Assembly (NCBI RefSeq): GCF_003947415.1
Contig: NZ_QHKL01000002.1
Coordinates: forward strand, 868,001 to 932,000
Origin: Amycolatopsis sp. WAC 01376
Lineage (GTDB): Bacteria; Actinomycetota; Actinomycetes; Mycobacteriales; Pseudonocardiaceae
Length of the DNA stretch: 64,000 nucleotides
Reading direction: 5' to 3'
Part shown: positions 1 to 12,200 of the stretch, one piece after another
Numbering within the stretch: the first letter of the stretch is position 1
Layout of the letters: each line of letters starts with the position of its first letter
Notes under the pieces: generated by a model
Databases searched by the model: none
Told to the model about the DNA's origin: nothing
Seen by the model: the letters and a program-made list of their open reading frames with translations, nothing else
Program-made: the position numbers and the translations under genes

Positions 1-171
1 GCCATGGAGATCGGTGTCCACAACGCAACACTCGCCATCGCCGTCGCGATCTCCGTGCTCGGCGACAAGGCGATGGCCGTACCGGCCGGGATCTACGGCG
101 TGCTCATGTTCCTCCCCGCCGGGATCGCGGCCTTCCTGTTGTCCCGCAGCAAGGTGAGCGCACCGGTCTGA
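1..171 (+). CDS. Bile acid:sodium symporter family protein, C-terminal end (partial)
   Basis: The gene enters from the left edge, and only its last 56 residues are present, ending at TGA 169-171. The visible part begins AMEIGVHNATLAIAVAISVL, which matches the conserved E-x-G-x-x-N-A-T-L-A helix of the BASS/NTCP (SBF-like) family. A second hydrophobic helix (GIYGVLMFLPAGIAAFLL) and a short polar tail follow. BASS proteins are inner-membrane sodium-coupled carriers of organic anions. The substrate cannot be told from this fragment. The next gene starts 13 bases later on the same strand, so co-transcription is possible. Confidence 0.75.
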   Translation, partial: AMEIGVHNATLAIAVAISVLGDKAMAVPAGIYGVLMFLPAGIAAFLLSRSKVSAPV

Positions 172-184
172 GTTACGTCGGGGC

Positions 185-985
185 GTGCCTCGTTTCCCCA
201 TCGGCGACCTCCTCGACGTGAACGGTGTCGCCGTCCATGTCCGCCAGGACGGCGCCGGGCCGCCGATACTGTTGTTGCACGGGTATTGCGGATCGGTGCA
301 CTGGTTCGACAGGCTCACCCTCGGCCTGGCCGCGCGACATCGGGTGATCCGGGTGGATCTGCTGGGGCACGGATGTACCGGTGGCTCTTCCGGTCTCGAC
401 GCGGCGTCGCAGGCACGCATGGTGGCAACCGTCCTCGACGCGTTGGACGTCGAGGACGTGCGGGTCGCCGGTCATTCCTTCGGTGCGGATGTCGCCTTGG
501 CGCTGGCCGCGATTTCCCCGCGAGTCGGTTCCTTGGTCCTGATCGGACAGGCGCCGGACTACAGCTACGCGTCCTTTCCGCCGGGCAGTTCGGTGCTGCT
601 GCCGATGGTCAGTGCTCTCGTGCGGGTCGTCGCCCATCGGCGGTGGATCCGGTTCGCGTCCCGGTTCCGGCGGGTGAGCTGGTTCGACGATCCGTTGCAG
701 GACTTGGCCGATCACGCCGTCACCACGCCGGCGATGGCCCGGGTGGTTCTCGTGGAACGCGCGCGACTGCTCGCGTTTCGTCCTCTCGATGCGCAAGTGG
801 CGGCCTTGGGCTTGCCGTGTCTGGTGATTCTCGGGCGGCGGGACCGTTTTTACGACTGTGAAAAGACTTTCGCCCGGTACTCGGCGGTCGGGGCTCGTGT
901 GGAGGTCGTCGAGGGCGCCGGGCACTCGCCGTTCTTGGAGCGGCCAGGCGAGGTGGCTCGGTTACTTCGCGAGTTCCGGGCATAG
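185..985 (+). CDS. Alpha/beta-fold hydrolase
   Basis: This 266-residue protein has a GTG start. Its layout is a classical alpha/beta hydrolase: oxyanion-hole motif LLLHGYCGS near residue 33, VDLLGHG near 60, nucleophile elbow GHSFGA near residue 97, acid-containing strand LVILGRRDRFYD near 220, and catalytic His in GAGHSPFLE near 249. The length is normal for a cytoplasmic hydrolase, and there is no signal peptide. Substrate specificity cannot be inferred. It lies 13 bases downstream of the symporter gene and may share its transcript. Confidence 0.88.
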   Translation: MPRFPIGDLLDVNGVAVHVRQDGAGPPILLLHGYCGSVHWFDRLTLGLAARHRVIRVDLLGHGCTGGSSGLDAASQARMVATVLDALDVEDVRVAGHSFGADVALALAAISPRVGSLVLIGQAPDYSYASFPPGSSVLLPMVSALVRVVAHRRWIRFASRFRRVSWFDDPLQDLADHAVTTPAMARVVLVERARLLAFRPLDAQVAALGLPCLVILGRRDRFYDCEKTFARYSAVGARVEVVEGAGHSPFLERPGEVARLLREFRA

Positions 986-996
986 CGGCCGACGCT

Positions 997-1152
997 CACG
1001 CGTGTCCGGATGGACGACACACGTGTCTGGATGGACGACACGCGTGATGGGATGGACGACACGCGGCGGAACGCGGTCGCGCGTGTGTCGTCCGACCAGT
1101 CACGCGTGTCGTCCGTCGGATCACGCGTGTCGTCCACTCAGTCACGCGAAAC
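997..1152. repeat. Clustered intergenic repeats in inverted arrangement
   Basis: Three copies of a unit close to GGATGGACGACACGCGTG are followed by three copies of its reverse complement, close to CACGCGTGTCGTCC. Together they form a long imperfect inverted repeat between two convergent genes. The array ends in TCACGCGAAACC. The same unit and the same tail recur at 12936-12991, so this is a dispersed family rather than local duplication. No coding sequence is evident here. Confidence 0.8.
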
Positions 1153-1183
1153 CACCTTGAGCGGCGCGTTCACACCTTCCCCA

Positions 1184-1208
1184 GTACAGGAAGGGGGCCT
1201 TCATGTAC
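1184..1208. terminator. Short hairpin between convergent genes
   Basis: GTACAGGAAGG and CCTTCATGTAC form an 11-bp stem with one mismatch around a GGG loop. It ends directly before the stop codon of the minus-strand aminotransferase gene and sits where two convergent genes meet. That position suits a bidirectional terminator. There is no clear U-run. Confidence 0.5.
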
Positions 1209-1209
1209 T

Positions 1210-3521
<2,312 letters not shown>

Positions 3522-4684
3522 ACCCGTGCCGTCGCGCCACCAGCACCACGGCCAGCGTCGGCACGAGCAGCACCAGGACACCCCACGGGAACGAACCGGC
3601 GCCGAAGCCGTCGAGGAGGACGCCGCCGGCGATCCCGCCGCCCGCCATCGCCGCGTTCCACAGGGTGACCAGCATGGCCTGCGCGATGTCCGCCGCGCCG
3701 CCCTTGTCGCCTGCTTGCGCGGCCGCGGTTTGCAGCAGTGTCGGGATCCCGCCCCAGCCGAGTCCCCACAGCGCCACGGCGACGTAGACCAGCGCCGGAC
3801 TTTCGCCCAGTAGAGCCAAAATCGTCGCCCCGAGCGCTACGAGAAGCGTGCTCGCGACGGTCAGCGGGCGCAGCCGCCGGTCGATGAGGAGGCCGACCAA
3901 CCAGATGCTGACCATCGACGCCAGCCCGAACACCAGCAGGATCCGATCCACCGATCCGCCCATCGACACGTGCTGGAGGAAGGCGGCGATGTAGGTGTAC
4001 AGGATGTTGTGCGCCAGCACGAACGTCAGCGTCACGAACAGGACCGCGGCCACGCCCGGCACGGCGAGGGTCTTGCGCACCGGGAGCCTGCCGCCCTTGG
4101 CCTGCCCGGGGAAATCGGGGACCGCCAGCGTGATCCAGCCGAGCAGGACGAGCGCGAGCGCCGACATGAGCGAGAACGTCACCTGCCAGCCGAAGAGGCC
4201 GCCGAGGAAGGTGCCGGCGGGGATGCCGAGGGAGAGCGCGAGCGGGATGCCGGTCATCACGATGGCGATCGCCTTGCCCCGCACCGGTTCCGGCGCCAGC
4301 CGCCGGGCGTAACCGGTCAGCAGCGCCCAGACCACGCCCGCCGCGATCCCGGCGACGAACCGCGCGCCGAGCGTCAGTGGGTAGTTCGTGGACAGTGCCG
4401 TGACGGTGTTGGCGACGGCGAAACCGGCCACACCGGCCAGAAGCAAACGTTTGCGGCGCCAGCCCGCGGTGGCGGCGGAAAGGGGGATCGCGGTGAGCGC
4501 GGTGCCGATCGCGTACACCGTCACCAGCTGCCCTGTCGCCGCTTCGCCGACGCCGAGGCCGGCGCTCATCGCGGGCAGTACACCCGCGGGCAAGGCTTCG
4601 GTGAGGACGGTGACGAACGCCGCCGTGGTCAGCGCGAGCAAGGCGCCGAGCGGGAGTTTCGGAGTCATGATCCGTATGCTCGAA

Positions 4685-4704
4685 CCATCACATAGATGTG
4701 AAGG
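4685..4704. promoter_or_regulatory. Likely MerR operator between the MFS and MerR genes
   Basis: The sequence CCATCACATAGATGTGAAGG has perfect arms TCACAT and ATGTGA around two central bases, with partly matching flanks. On the minus strand, TTGACC (4708-4703) lies next to it as a possible -35 for the MFS gene. MerR proteins bind such dyads between -35 and -10 elements. The site lies 17 bp from the MFS start and 29 bp from the MerR start. Confidence 0.6.
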
Positions 4705-4732
4705 TCAAGTCGGCCGGGGTGAGGTGGCGCAC

Positions 4733-5104
4733 ATGCGGATCGGGGAGCTGTCGGAGCGGACGGGGACGTCGCGACGTCTGCTGCGGTACTACGAAGAGCA
4801 GGGTCTCATCATCTCGGAGCGCCAGGCCAACGGCTATCGCGACTACGGCGAGTCTTCGGTGGACCGGGTCATCCAGGTCCGCGGCCTGCTCGACGCCGGG
4901 CTGCCGACCAGGATCATCAAGCAGATCCTGCCGTGCCTGGACAAACCCCGGCAGATCTACTTCCCGGACGCGACCAGGGAGATGCTCGAGACCCTGGAGG
5001 CCGAACGCGACCGGATGACCCGGCGTGCCGAATGCCTGCTGCGCAACCGGGACGCCATCACCGAGTACCTCGACGCCGTCCGCGCCTACGACCCGGCGTC
5101 CTGA
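4733..5104 (+). CDS. MerR-family transcriptional regulator
   Basis: The 123-residue protein starts MRIGELSERTGTSRRLLRYY, the canonical MerR helix-turn-helix with the RYYEEQGL wing entry, followed by NGYRDYGESSVDRVIQVRGL. A C-terminal coiled-coil region (about residues 78-115) carries MLETLEAERDRMTRRAECLL. There are no Cys clusters typical of metal sensors, so an organic ligand is more likely. The start at ATG 4733 places the methionine directly before the HTH. It is divergent from the MFS gene and presumably regulates it. Confidence 0.88.
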   Translation: MRIGELSERTGTSRRLLRYYEEQGLIISERQANGYRDYGESSVDRVIQVRGLLDAGLPTRIIKQILPCLDKPRQIYFPDATREMLETLEAERDRMTRRAECLLRNRDAITEYLDAVRAYDPAS

Positions 5105-5130
5105 GCCGGAGGGACTTTCCTCGCACGGCC

Positions 5131-5179
5131 TTGACAGGGTGAGAAAGCGCTTTCAGGATGTGGGCAGGAAAGCGCTTTC
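5131..5179 (+). promoter_or_regulatory. Promoter with twin LacI-type operators
   Basis: TTGACA (5131-5136) and CAGGAT (5154-5159) are spaced 17 bp apart and form a plausible sigma-70-type promoter. Two perfect copies of GAAAGCGCTTTC lie at 5143-5154, in the spacer, and at 5168-5179, downstream of the start region. The copies are 25 bp apart. This palindrome with a central CG is the classic operator of LacI/GalR-family repressors. No LacI gene lies nearby, so the repressor is encoded elsewhere. Confidence 0.78.
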
Positions 5180-5192
5180 AAAGGAGAAACGG

Positions 5193-6332
5193 ATGACCAC
5201 GCGGAAACTCGGCGTCGTGATGAACGGCGTCACCGGGCGGATGGGCTATCGGCAGCACCTGGTGCGCTCGGTCCTGGCGATCAGGGAGGCCGGCGGGGTC
5301 GAGCTGGCCGATGGGTCGCGGGTCCAGCTGGAGCCGGTTTTGGTGGGGCGCAACGCGGACAAGCTCGAGGAGATCGCCACCAGGCACGGGCTCACCCGCT
5401 GGACCACCGACCTCGACGCCGCCCTCGGCGACGACGACCTCCCGCTCTACTTCGACGCGCAGCTGACCGCGGTCCGCGAGAAGTCGATCATCCGCGCCAT
5501 CGACGCGGGCAAGCACATCTACACCGAGAAGCCGGTGGCCGAGTCGGTCGAAGGCGCGCTCGCGCTGGCACGGCACGCCGAGGCGGCCGGGGTCAAGAAC
5601 GGCGTCGTCCACGACAAGCTGTATCTGCCCGGCCTGCTCAAGCTGAAGCGCCTGATCGACAGCGGCTTCTTCGGCCGGATCCTCTCCGTGCGCGGTGAGT
5701 TCGGGTACTGGGTCTTCGAGGGCGACTGGCAGGCGGCGCAGCGTCCCAGCTGGAACTACCGCGCCGAAGACGGCGGCGGCATCGTCGTCGACATGTTCTG
5801 CCACTGGAACTACGTGCTGGAGAACCTCTTCGGCGCCGTCAACGCAGTGACCGCGAAGGCCGTCACGCACATCCCGGAACGCGTCGACGAGAAGGGTGAC
5901 CGGTACGCCGCGACAGCCGACGACTCCGCGTACGCGATCTTCGAGCTCGACGGCGGGATCATCGCCCAGCTCAACTCGTCCTGGTGTGTGCGGGTCCACC
6001 GCGACGAGCTGGTCGAGTTCCAGGTCGACGGCACCAAGGGCAGCGCGGTCGCCGGCCTGCACAAATGCGTCATCCAGCCGAGGGAGGCCACCCCGAAGCC
6101 GGTGTGGAACCCGGACCTCGCCGAGACGCGGTCGTACCGTTCGCAGTGGCAGGAAGTGCCGGACAACGAGGACTTCGGCAACGGTTTCCGCGCACAGTGG
6201 GAGCAGTTCGTCCGCCACGTCGTGGAGGACGCGCCGCACCCCTACGACTTCATGGCAGGGGTGCGCGGCATCCGGCTGGCGGAAGCCGGCCTGGAGTCGT
6301 CACGCGAGAACCGCCGGATCTCGCTGGGCTAA
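5193..6332 (+). CDS. Gfo/Idh/MocA-family oxidoreductase
   Basis: The 379-residue protein has an N-terminal Rossmann domain (LGVVMNGVTGRMGYRQ) and the family motif YTEKPVAESVEGALALARHA near residue 110. A C-terminal alpha/beta domain of the sugar-dehydrogenase type follows. Family members oxidise or reduce sugars and cyclitols with NAD(P). The ATG at 5193 follows AAAGGAGAAACGG, a strong ribosome binding site, which rules out the longer open frame upstream. The twin LacI-type operators predict carbohydrate-responsive repression. It is a single-gene unit, and its stop overlaps the convergent GAF-ANTAR gene by four bases. The exact substrate is unknown. Confidence 0.85.
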   Translation: MTTRKLGVVMNGVTGRMGYRQHLVRSVLAIREAGGVELADGSRVQLEPVLVGRNADKLEEIATRHGLTRWTTDLDAALGDDDLPLYFDAQLTAVREKSIIRAIDAGKHIYTEKPVAESVEGALALARHAEAAGVKNGVVHDKLYLPGLLKLKRLIDSGFFGRILSVRGEFGYWVFEGDWQAAQRPSWNYRAEDGGGIVVDMFCHWNYVLENLFGAVNAVTAKAVTHIPERVDEKGDRYAATADDSAYAIFELDGGIIAQLNSSWCVRVHRDELVEFQVDGTKGSAVAGLHKCVIQPREATPKPVWNPDLAETRSYRSQWQEVPDNEDFGNGFRAQWEQFVRHVVEDAPHPYDFMAGVRGIRLAEAGLESSRENRRISLG

Positions 6333-7075
6333 CGGCCGAAAACCGCGCCCGGGTCTTCCGCGATCAACACGGAGATCTCCCGGATCTTGCGGTTCGTGTG
6401 CTGTGACGCCTCGGTGAGCCAGCGGAAGGCTTCTTCGGCGTTCAGCTCCAGACGTGCCATCACGATGCCCTTCGCGGTGGCGATGGCGTCCCTGGTCTCC
6501 AACGCGGCGACCAGGGTCTCCGCTTGTCGTTCGGCGGCGGCCCAGCGGGACGCGGTCAGGATGATCGCCGAGATCGCCGAGGTGAACATCGCGACCAGTG
6601 CCGCCTCGACCGGGTCGAAGGCGTTGTCCTCGAAGCTCCAGACATTGAGGGCACCGGCCAGCGACTCGGTCTCGCGCCGCTTGAGGTGGGAGTCGTCGGG
6701 AACGAACAGTGGACAGGACAGCGCGGTCCGCACGCCGAGCTGTTCGGCGGCGGCCGCGAAATCCGGCCAGCGTCCGGCCGCCTCGCCGCCCAACCGGGTC
6801 CGGACGATCGTGCCGCTCTCGGCGGCTTTCAGGCAGGGGCCCTCGTCCGCGCTGTACTGCGCCTTGTCCAGGGGCAGCAGCGATCCGTCGGTGGCGGCGA
6901 CGGTGCTCGGCTCGTCGCCGGAGTACAGGGTGACCGTCGCTCCGTCCGCGCCCGGCAGCAGGCCGACCACCTTCTTCGCCACCCGTTCCAGCAACTCGTC
7001 GCGGGGCTCGTCGAGCCGCATCGACTCGGTGAGCTCCCGCAACGCCGAAGCGGTGTCGCGAAACTGATCCATCAT
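6329..7075 (-). CDS. GAF and ANTAR domain regulator
   Basis: The 248-residue protein has a GAF domain (about residues 20-160), including the characteristic GPCLKAAESGTIVRT block. A C-terminal ANTAR domain carries RDAIATAKGIVMARLELNAE and EEAFRWL. ANTAR domains bind tandem RNA hairpins and prevent transcription termination. GAF domains sense small ligands or redox state. The start at ATG 7075 follows GAGGGAAAGGGCC, and the ATGATG leaves 7072 as an alternative. Four related proteins lie at 15782-18341. Target transcripts are not evident. Confidence 0.85.
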   Translation of the reverse strand: MMDQFRDTASALRELTESMRLDEPRDELLERVAKKVVGLLPGADGATVTLYSGDEPSTVAATDGSLLPLDKAQYSADEGPCLKAAESGTIVRTRLGGEAAGRWPDFAAAAEQLGVRTALSCPLFVPDDSHLKRRETESLAGALNVWSFEDNAFDPVEAALVAMFTSAISAIILTASRWAAAERQAETLVAALETRDAIATAKGIVMARLELNAEEAFRWLTEASQHTNRKIREISVLIAEDPGAVFGR

Positions 7076-7131
7076 GGCCCTTTCCCTCGGACGGCGGATT
7101 TCGCCGACCACCACGAACGTACTCGTTCCGG

Positions 7132-9003
7132 CTAGCCGGGCATTGGCCGATTCGGACTAACCCGTGGGCGGTGGCCCGCCGGTTCGGTGGTGATCAGGCC
7201 TTCGCCGCGGGTGAGCCCCGGCAGCTGCTGTTCGAACTTGGCGACCTCCCCCGCGGGGAGGACGCCCGTCAGTTCGGCCCGGTCGCCACGGGCCGCCGAA
7301 CCGGTGACGGTCCCACCGCGTTCGACCAGCCGGGACAGCGTCGCGGTCACCGAGTCCGACGGCAGTTCCACCTCGATCCGGTTGACCGGTTCGAGCACCT
7401 CGGTCCCCGCCTCCCGGAGCGCTTCGTCCAGCGCGAGCGGGGTGACCTTGCGGAAGTCGCCCGCCGCGCTGACCGGGCTGAAGTAGCCGGTGTGGGTGAC
7501 GGTCACCGTGCAGTCGATCACCTCCCTGCCGGAGGGGCCCCGCCGCAGCGTCGCGTCGACGGTCTCCTCGATGGCCTTGTGGAAGGCGAGCGGAAGAGAG
7601 CCGAGTTCGACGTCGAGGCCGAAGGTCAGCCCTGATCCGGGAGCGCCGGGGCCGACCCGCAGCCCGAGCGTCGCGAAGTACGGGTTCCGCTTCTCCGTGA
7701 TGAGCCAGAGCGAGGATCCCGTGCCGACCGGCCGCTCGACGCAGATCGGCCGGGTGAGGCTGAATTCGACGTCGAGCCCGTGCTGTGTGGCGAGTGTCTC
7801 CGCGATGATCTCCTTCTGCACCTCGCCGTAGAGCCGCACCGAGATCCGGCGGGTCTCGTCGTCCTGCCGGACGGTGATCAGCGGATCCTGTTCCGCCAGT
7901 TCCTGCAAGGCCGCGAACACTGCGGGGGTGGCGGGGCTGACCACTGTTTCCAAGGCGGGCGGTGGAAACCGTGCTGTGGCGCCGTCGCCCTCGGCAACGC
8001 CGACGAGGTCGCCGATCCGGATCTCCTTGAGCCCGGTGACCTTGGCGATCTGACCGGCCCGCGCCCGGTCCTCGACGGTTTCGTCGCCGAGTTCGAAGAC
8101 GTGCACCGCACTGACCTTCGCCTCCTTCGTGAGTCCCCGGCGATGGAACCGGACGTGGTCCCGCGCGCCGATCTCGCCGGAGAACACGCGGACGTAAGCG
8201 ATCTTCTCGTGCGCGCGGCCGCGTTCGATCTTGAACACGGTGGCGCGCAGCCGGTCGTCCGGCACCGGTTTCGCCGCTCCGGCAAGGAATTCGCGGATAC
8301 CGGTGGTCAGCTCGGCGATCCCTTCGCCGCTGCGCGCGGAACCGAAGAAGACGGGGGAGACGACGCCGAGCCGGGTCTGACGGACGACTTCGGCCCGGTA
8401 GTCCTCGGCCGTCACCGTGTCTTCGAGATACGCGGTGAGGAACGCGTCGCTGTGCTCGGCGAGCTGTTCGGCCAACGCGGGCGGCGGTGAGACCGGCCGG
8501 ATCTTCGCGGCCGCCGTGCCGATGGCGTCGACTTCGGACAGTGGCACGCAGGTGACACCGAGGCGTTCGGTGAGGTCGCTCAGAAGGCCCTCGTACCTGG
8601 CACCTGCCCTGTCGACCTTGTTGGCGAAGATCAGCACGGGGATCCGCAGCCGCTTGAGCGCGTGCATGAGCACCCGGGTCTGCGCCTGCACCCCTTCGAC
8701 GGCGGAAACGACGAGGACGACGCCGTCGAGCACCCGCAGCGCACGTTCGACCTCGGCGATGAAGTCCGGGTGGCCGGGCGTGTCGATCAGGTTGACGTGC
8801 AGCTCGCCGATGTGGAAGGCGACCACGGCCGAGCGGATGGTGATGCCGCGACGGCGTTCCAGCTCCATCGTGTCGGTGCGGGTGTCCCCGTCGTCGACGC
8901 GGCCGAGGGTTCCGATCGCGCCGGTGTGGTGGAGCAGGCGCTCCGTCAGGCTCGTCTTACCGGCGTCGACGTGGGCGAGAATTCCGATGTTCAGGTGATC
9001 CAT
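7132..9003 (-). CDS. Tet(M)/OtrA-type ribosomal protection GTPase
   Basis: The 623-residue translational GTPase has G1 AHVDAGKTSL, switch-region RRRGITIRSA, G3 DTPGH and G4 NKVD in the first 135 residues, followed by EF-G-like domains. The end-to-end layout and length match the tetracycline ribosomal protection proteins (Tet(M), Tet(O), OtrA), which dislodge tetracycline from the 30S A site. Actinomycete chromosomes often carry such genes without a known tetracycline cluster. The start is ATG 9003. Its Shine-Dalgarno GGAG lies beside the stem of a leader structure, which suggests translational or transcriptional attenuation. Whether it confers resistance here is not shown. Confidence 0.85.
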   Translation of the reverse strand: MDHLNIGILAHVDAGKTSLTERLLHHTGAIGTLGRVDDGDTRTDTMELERRRGITIRSAVVAFHIGELHVNLIDTPGHPDFIAEVERALRVLDGVVLVVSAVEGVQAQTRVLMHALKRLRIPVLIFANKVDRAGARYEGLLSDLTERLGVTCVPLSEVDAIGTAAAKIRPVSPPPALAEQLAEHSDAFLTAYLEDTVTAEDYRAEVVRQTRLGVVSPVFFGSARSGEGIAELTTGIREFLAGAAKPVPDDRLRATVFKIERGRAHEKIAYVRVFSGEIGARDHVRFHRRGLTKEAKVSAVHVFELGDETVEDRARAGQIAKVTGLKEIRIGDLVGVAEGDGATARFPPPALETVVSPATPAVFAALQELAEQDPLITVRQDDETRRISVRLYGEVQKEIIAETLATQHGLDVEFSLTRPICVERPVGTGSSLWLITEKRNPYFATLGLRVGPGAPGSGLTFGLDVELGSLPLAFHKAIEETVDATLRRGPSGREVIDCTVTVTHTGYFSPVSAAGDFRKVTPLALDEALREAGTEVLEPVNRIEVELPSDSVTATLSRLVERGGTVTGSAARGDRAELTGVLPAGEVAKFEQQLPGLTRGEGLITTEPAGHRPRVSPNRPMPG

Positions 9004-9007
9004 GGAT

Positions 9008-9082
9008 GAACGGCTCCAGGGCTGTCGAAAGGTCCGCAGGGCTCGGGGACTCGACAGCTCGGCGCACGCCGTTCTCCATCTT
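9008..9082 (-). promoter_or_regulatory. Structured leader of the ribosomal protection gene
   Basis: Two nested inverted repeats lie directly upstream of the start codon. The outer one is GAACGGC (9008-9014) with GCCGTTC (9068-9074). The inner one is GCTGTCGA (9021-9028) with TCGACAGC (9051-9058). On the minus strand the outer stem abuts GGAG, the only ribosome binding site candidate. A short ATG-initiated frame (MENGVRRAVES) starts at 9082 and runs through the structure. This arrangement resembles antibiotic-responsive attenuators, but it is inferred from sequence alone. Confidence 0.5.
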
Positions 9083-9262
9083 CTGAGGGAAACACCTGGT
9101 CAGGCCGGACGTTAGCAGCGTGTTTCCGGCCGGTCACGCGATTTAGGGCCGGGCGTTGACTTGCGCCGCCTCATGGGCTGTAATTCTTGAACATTTCAGC
9201 GCAAGAACATGACAAGAGTCAGGAAGATTCCGCTCAGTCCCCTCCCGGAACAGAGGAATGTC

Positions 9263-12200
9263 ATGAGAACGAAGCGCCTTCTGACGCGTGCGGTGACGGT
9301 TGCCGCCCTGTCCCTCCTCCTCGCTCCACCCGCCATCGCGGCGAACGGCGCCCCAGTGCCGGCCGCCGTCGTGACTCCCGCCGCCGCCGAAGCCGCCGAC
9401 GCGACGTACACGGCCAGTAGTCAGCTGCCGGGCTATGCCGTGTCGAACGTCGGGGACGGCAACCAGGCCACGTACTGGGAAAGCACGAACAACCAGTTCC
9501 CGCAGTGGATCCAGGCAGACCTCGGCGCGGCGACGAACATCGCCCGGCTCGTACTCAAACTGCCTTCTGGCTGGGAATCCCGCACCCAGACCTTCGCGGT
9601 GCAGGGCAGCGCGAACGGCACGAGCTTCAGCGACCTCGTGCCTTCTGCCGGGCACCGATTCGACCCGGCGACCGGCAACACGGTCACCCTCGACGTCACC
9701 GGGAACACCCGGTTCGTGCGGCTGAACATCACGGCCAACACCGGATGGCCCGCCGCCCAGCTCTCGGAGTTCGAGGTGCACGGCCCGGCGGGCGGGGACA
9801 CGCAACCGCCGTCCGCACCGGGGAATCTCACCTATACCGAGCCTTCGAGCGGCAAGATCCGGCTCACTTGGTCGGCTTCGACCGACAACACCGGTGTCAC
9901 GGGCTACGACGTCTACGCCAACGGGCAGCTTCGCGGCAGTGGCGCGGGTGACGTCCTGACCTACACCGACGACCAGCCGGACAGCGCGACGGTCGCGTAC
10001 GCCGTGCGCGCTCGCGACGCGGCGGGCAATCAGTCGGCGAGCAGCGGCACCGTGACCAGGACCGGTACTCGGGCCGGGACGAATCTCGCGCTGGGCAAAC
10101 CGATCACGGCGTCCTCGGTGCAGCACGGTTACGTCGCGGCCAACGCCAACGACGACTCCGTGACCACCTATTGGGAGGGCGCGGCGTACCCGAACCAGCT
10201 GACCGTGGCGCTCGGGTCCAACGCCGACCTCGACCGGGTCGTGGTCAAGCTCAACCCGGATCCGGCCTGGGCACAGCGCACGCAGACGATCGCCGTCGAA
10301 GGGCGTGACCAGGGCGCGGCCGCGTTCACCACGCTGGTGCCCGCGCAGACGTACACCTTCACTCCTTCGAGCGGGAACACCGTGACGATCCCGGTCGGTG
10401 GCCGCGCCGCCGACATCCGCCTGCGGATCACCGCCAACTCCGGCGCTCCCGGCGGCCAGGCCGCGGAATTCCAGGTCTTCGGCGTTCCCGCGCCGAACCC
10501 CGACCTGACCGTTTCGGGCGTGTCCTGGTCGCCTCAGAACCCGGTGGAGACCGACGCGATCACCGTGTCGGCGACGGTCCGCAACGCCGGGACCGCGGCC
10601 TCGGGCGCGACGGACGTGAACCTCTACCTGGGCACGACGAAGGTCGGCACCGCACCGGTCGGCGCTCTCGCGGGGGGAGCGTCGGCGACGGTGTCGGCGG
10701 ACATCGGCACCAGGGAGGCGGGCAGCCACCAGCTCACCGCGAAGGTGGACGAGGCCAACACCGTTGTCGAGCAGGACGAGAGCAACAACTCCTACACCGG
10801 TTCGACGGCACTCGTCGTCAGCCCGGTGCAGAGCTCCGACCTCGTCGCGGCCACCGCTTGGTCGCCGGGCAATCCGACGGCGGGTGACACCGTGACCTTC
10901 ACCGCCACGGTGCGCAACCAGGGCACGGTCGCTTCGGCGGGCGGCGCCCACGGCGTCACGGTGACGATCACCGATCAGAACGGTGTCGTCGTCAAGACAC
11001 TCACCGGCTCGTACACCGGCGCGATCGCCGCCGGGGCCACCGCGCCGCCGGTGAACGCCGGCACCTGGACCGCCGGAAACGGCCGGTACACGGTCAAAAC
11101 GGTCGTCGCGAACGACACCAACGAGCTGCCCGCCAAACAGGGCAACAACACGAGCACGCAGGCGCTGTTCGTCGGCCGCGGCGCGAACATGCCCTACGAC
11201 ATGTACGAGGCCGAGGACGGTGTGGTCGCGGGCGGCGCGTCCGTGATCGGCCCGAACCGCAAGATCGGTGATCTCGCGGGCGAGGCGTCGGGTCGTAAAG
11301 CCGTGACGCTGAACTCGACCGGCTCCTCGGTCGAGTTCACCACCCGCGCGGCCACGAACACCCTGGTGACCCGGTTCTCGATGCCGGACGCCGCGGGTGG
11401 TGGCGGGCAGAACTCGACGCTTAACGTCTACGTCGACGGCACGTTCCTGAAAGCCATCGACCTGACTTCGCGCCACGCCTGGCTTTACGGCCCCGAAGCC
11501 TCTCCGCAGAACTCTCCGGGAGCCGGGCCCGCTCGCCACATCTACGACGAGGCCAGCATGCTGCTCGGCACCACGGTGCCCGCCGGGCACCGGATCAAGC
11601 TGCAGAAGGACGACGGCAACGGCTTGAACTACGCGATCGACTTCGTGAACTTCGAGCTGGCCACCGCGGCCGCGAACCCAGACCCGGCGCGCTACGCCGT
11701 CCCGGCCGGATTCACGCAGCAGGACGTGCAGGCCGCGCTGGACAAGGTCCGCCAGGACCCGAACCTCACCGGTGTCTTCCTGCCGCCGGGGCAGTACCCG
11801 ATGACCGGCAAGGTCACCGTGTACGGCAAGCCGGTCACGGTGCTCGGCGCCGGGCCCTGGTTCACCAGGTTCACCGCGCCCGCCGGGCAGGAGAACACCG
11901 ACATCGGGTTCGACGCGCAGGCGAGCGCGAGCGGTTCGACGTTCGGCGGGTTCGCCGTGTTCGGGAACTACACCTCCCGCATCGACGGCCCCGGCAAGGT
12001 CTTCAACTTCACGAACGTCACGAACATGACCATCGACGACATCTGGGTGGAGCACCAGATGTGCCTGCTCTGGGCGACCAATGTGGACAACACGACGGTG
12101 AAGAACTCGCGCATCCGCGACATGTTCGCCGACGGCGTCAACTTCACCAACGGCAGTACGGGAAACCGGGTCACCAACAACGAGGCCCGCTCCACCGGCG

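Noticed and set aside
173..925. Long minus-strand frame opposite the alpha/beta hydrolase
   Set aside because: Arg/His/Pro-rich shadow of a well-supported gene on the other strand.
997..1152. CRISPR array
   Set aside because: Units are in both orientations and spacing is irregular; no cas genes are present.
7132..9003. Elongation factor G
   Set aside because: Shorter than EF-G (about 700 residues) and with the domain pattern of ribosomal protection proteins; no str operon neighbours.
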